64,000 nt of DNA from Dirofilaria immitis. Its lineage: Eukaryota > Nematoda > Chromadorea > Rhabditida > Onchocercidae. This document shows, piece by piece, positions 62,606-64,000 of this stretch. The notes under the pieces are model-generated. The model saw only the letters and a list, made by a program, of their open reading frames with translations. It was not told the origin of the DNA and made no database searches. The stretch's first letter is position 1. Each line of letters begins with the position of its first letter. The stretch spans positions 9,967,501 to 10,031,500 of the forward strand of contig JAKNDB010000068.1 in assembly GCA_024305405.1 (NCBI GenBank), in the 5' to 3' direction. Position numbers and translations under genes: made by a program.

Positions 62606-62829
62606 CTGAAAAAACAGTGAAAGGCTTTTCAAAATAATAAAAAGCAAATAATTTAAAACTTTATCTGAAAGTGCTTCTCCTTTTAACTCAAATATACTAA
62701 AAGGAAAGATAAATAAAGTTCCTTTCTAGTTTTCAGTCAGTGAGATTGAAAAGCTTAGTTAAAAATTTGTAGATGTTTACAACATGCTGAGTTTTCGACA
62801 GCGATCCACATCGCAAATGCTCGATATAT

Positions 62830-63957
62830 ATTAGGTCCGATCAATTAAAAAAAAAGTTTTTTCAAAGATAAATTCCATTAGCAGCAATAATCCATGTTAC
62901 AATGCATTGAAGCATATATTTTGAAAGCAAAATTTTCGCAAAGTCAGTAAAACTATTTAAATGATTTTAATATTTTCTTATGCACGAATAGACAAAATAT
63001 GTTTTCATTTTACGTTTTTCACTTGATATCAAATCTGTCGTGGTGAATATCAGTTCGATTTCAAAGAATTCAAATTATACGAATCTTATATGTATTTTAA
63101 ATCTTACGTGTGTTGCATGTTATGATTCTGCCTAGTGAGCAAGATCGTCGCATTTTATTCAAAGCTGAAATTAAAATCGACTTAATTTTTGATTCAGAAA
63201 TCAAAAATGTGAGCTAAAAGTTATGAATTAAAAATCCAATATTTACATAAATCTGGTTAAGAATCGGATTTATACATATGTAATATCTTTTGCATATGAT
63301 CCTAGAATGACTTGGCAAAAACAAAGGAGACACTAGAATGTAATTCAATTATATATTTTTTCCACATTTTCTCCTTGTTCTAAAAATTATGATCAAAATC
63401 GATTTGTAAATAATGAGCTTCCATAGATTTATATGAACAGTGATAGAGTTTGCAAAATTGAACAACGTAAGACAAATCTGATTAGCAAGCACATATCAAA
63501 GAGTTCCAGCGAGAGAAGAAAAACAATATATTGAATTAAAGGGAAGGATTGAAAACGAAAATAAAAATAAGAGTTGGTATTGAATTGAATGATTAGAAAG
63601 AATAGAATAATGCCTGATTTTATAGGAATATGCTAATTACTCTATTATACACAGATTATATTAGCTTTTTAATAAGTGAGATTTAGAGTGACTATTTAAA
63701 CAGTTAAGACAAGTCCTAACTGTCTTCTAGAGTTTTGTTATTTTACATATGATTTCGAGAAGAACTTGAATAGCCCCAATCCTTTCCATTGTCATAAGAC
63801 AAAGCCGCATAATTCCAGATTTGTCTATTAAAACCAGTTGAATGATCGGCACTATCCCGAATGTTTCTTTACTTGAAGAGACGATAATACCATTATACTA
63901 CTAGATCCAGATTCCAATATCATCTATAATAGAAAGGCATAACCTCTCATCGTCGTT
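62830..63957. other. No gene assigned
   Basis: AT-rich stretch between the last exon and the tRNA gene. No ORF of interest and no repeat seen. Confidence 0.45.
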
Positions 63958-64000
63958 GCCATGATAGCTCAGTCGGGAGAGCGTTAGACTGAAGATCTAA
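63958..64000 (+). tRNA. tRNA-Phe (GAA), cut by the window end
   Basis: Sequence starts GCCATGATAGCTCAGTCGGG and continues into the anticodon arm TTAGA-CTGAAGA-TCTAA, with anticodon GAA. The A box (TAGCTCAGTCGGGAGAGC) is intact. The first 43 bases of about 73 are present; the variable loop, T arm and 3' acceptor strand lie beyond the edge. No intron is seen up to the anticodon stem. The 5' stem strand GCCATGA differs from the more usual GCCGAAA, so pairing with the missing 3' strand should be checked; a tRNA-derived pseudogene cannot be excluded. Confidence 0.85.

Overview
This window looks like nuclear DNA of a nematode, probably a filarial one. It is about 70% AT. Genes are split into short exons, and most introns end in the nematode-style acceptor TTTCAG or TTTTCAG. 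Two genes are recognisable: an SR-protein kinase (SRPK) and a sphingomyelin synthase, both on the minus strand. A stretch near 45.6 kb reads as the C-terminus of a bacterial MnmA that resembles the Wolbachia protein. That fits a nuclear insertion of endosymbiont DNA and is the main reason for suggesting a filarial worm. I cannot name the species. Exons were found by reading frames, splice sites and codon phase by eye. First exons and UTRs are mostly unresolved.

Layout. 0.3-12 kb: a long minus-strand gene whose six 3' exons agree in phase; it is rich in Ser, Pro and acidic residues and I do not recognise it. A small plus-strand gene for a putative secreted protein (10.26-10.66 kb) sits inside one of its introns. 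12-17.3 kb: nothing convincing except simple repeats. 17.35-17.63 kb: last exon of a plus-strand membrane-protein gene, tail to tail with a minus-strand gene of about 18 exons (18.77-24.56 kb) that carries a Cys/His zinc-finger-like segment. 24.6-28.1 kb: mostly unassigned, with one signal-peptide ORF and one possible orphan exon. 28.16-38 kb: the SRPK gene, with an upstream exon encoding hydrophobic segments that can be spliced to it in frame. 38.7-42.8 kb: pieces of an unidentified Lys/Arg-rich gene. 45.5-46.03 kb: the bacterial-like island. 46.42-50.57 kb: sphingomyelin synthase, apparently complete. 50.6-60 kb: long AT-rich spacer with microsatellites and two doubtful short coding segments. 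60.18-62.6 kb: three small minus-strand 3' exons or genes. 63.96 kb to the end: the 5' part of a tRNA-Phe(GAA) gene, cut by the window edge.

One pattern crosses all the well-resolved genes. At least five exons are exactly one base too short or too long, and in each the reading frame can be followed through a homopolymer run. The neighbouring exons agree in phase and the protein on both sides fits. This points to consensus errors in homopolymers, typical of long-read assemblies, rather than to pseudogenes.

No operon, CRISPR array or clear transposon was seen. The SRPK regulates splicing factors and the sphingomyelin synthase acts in Golgi or plasma-membrane lipid metabolism; I see no functional link between them.
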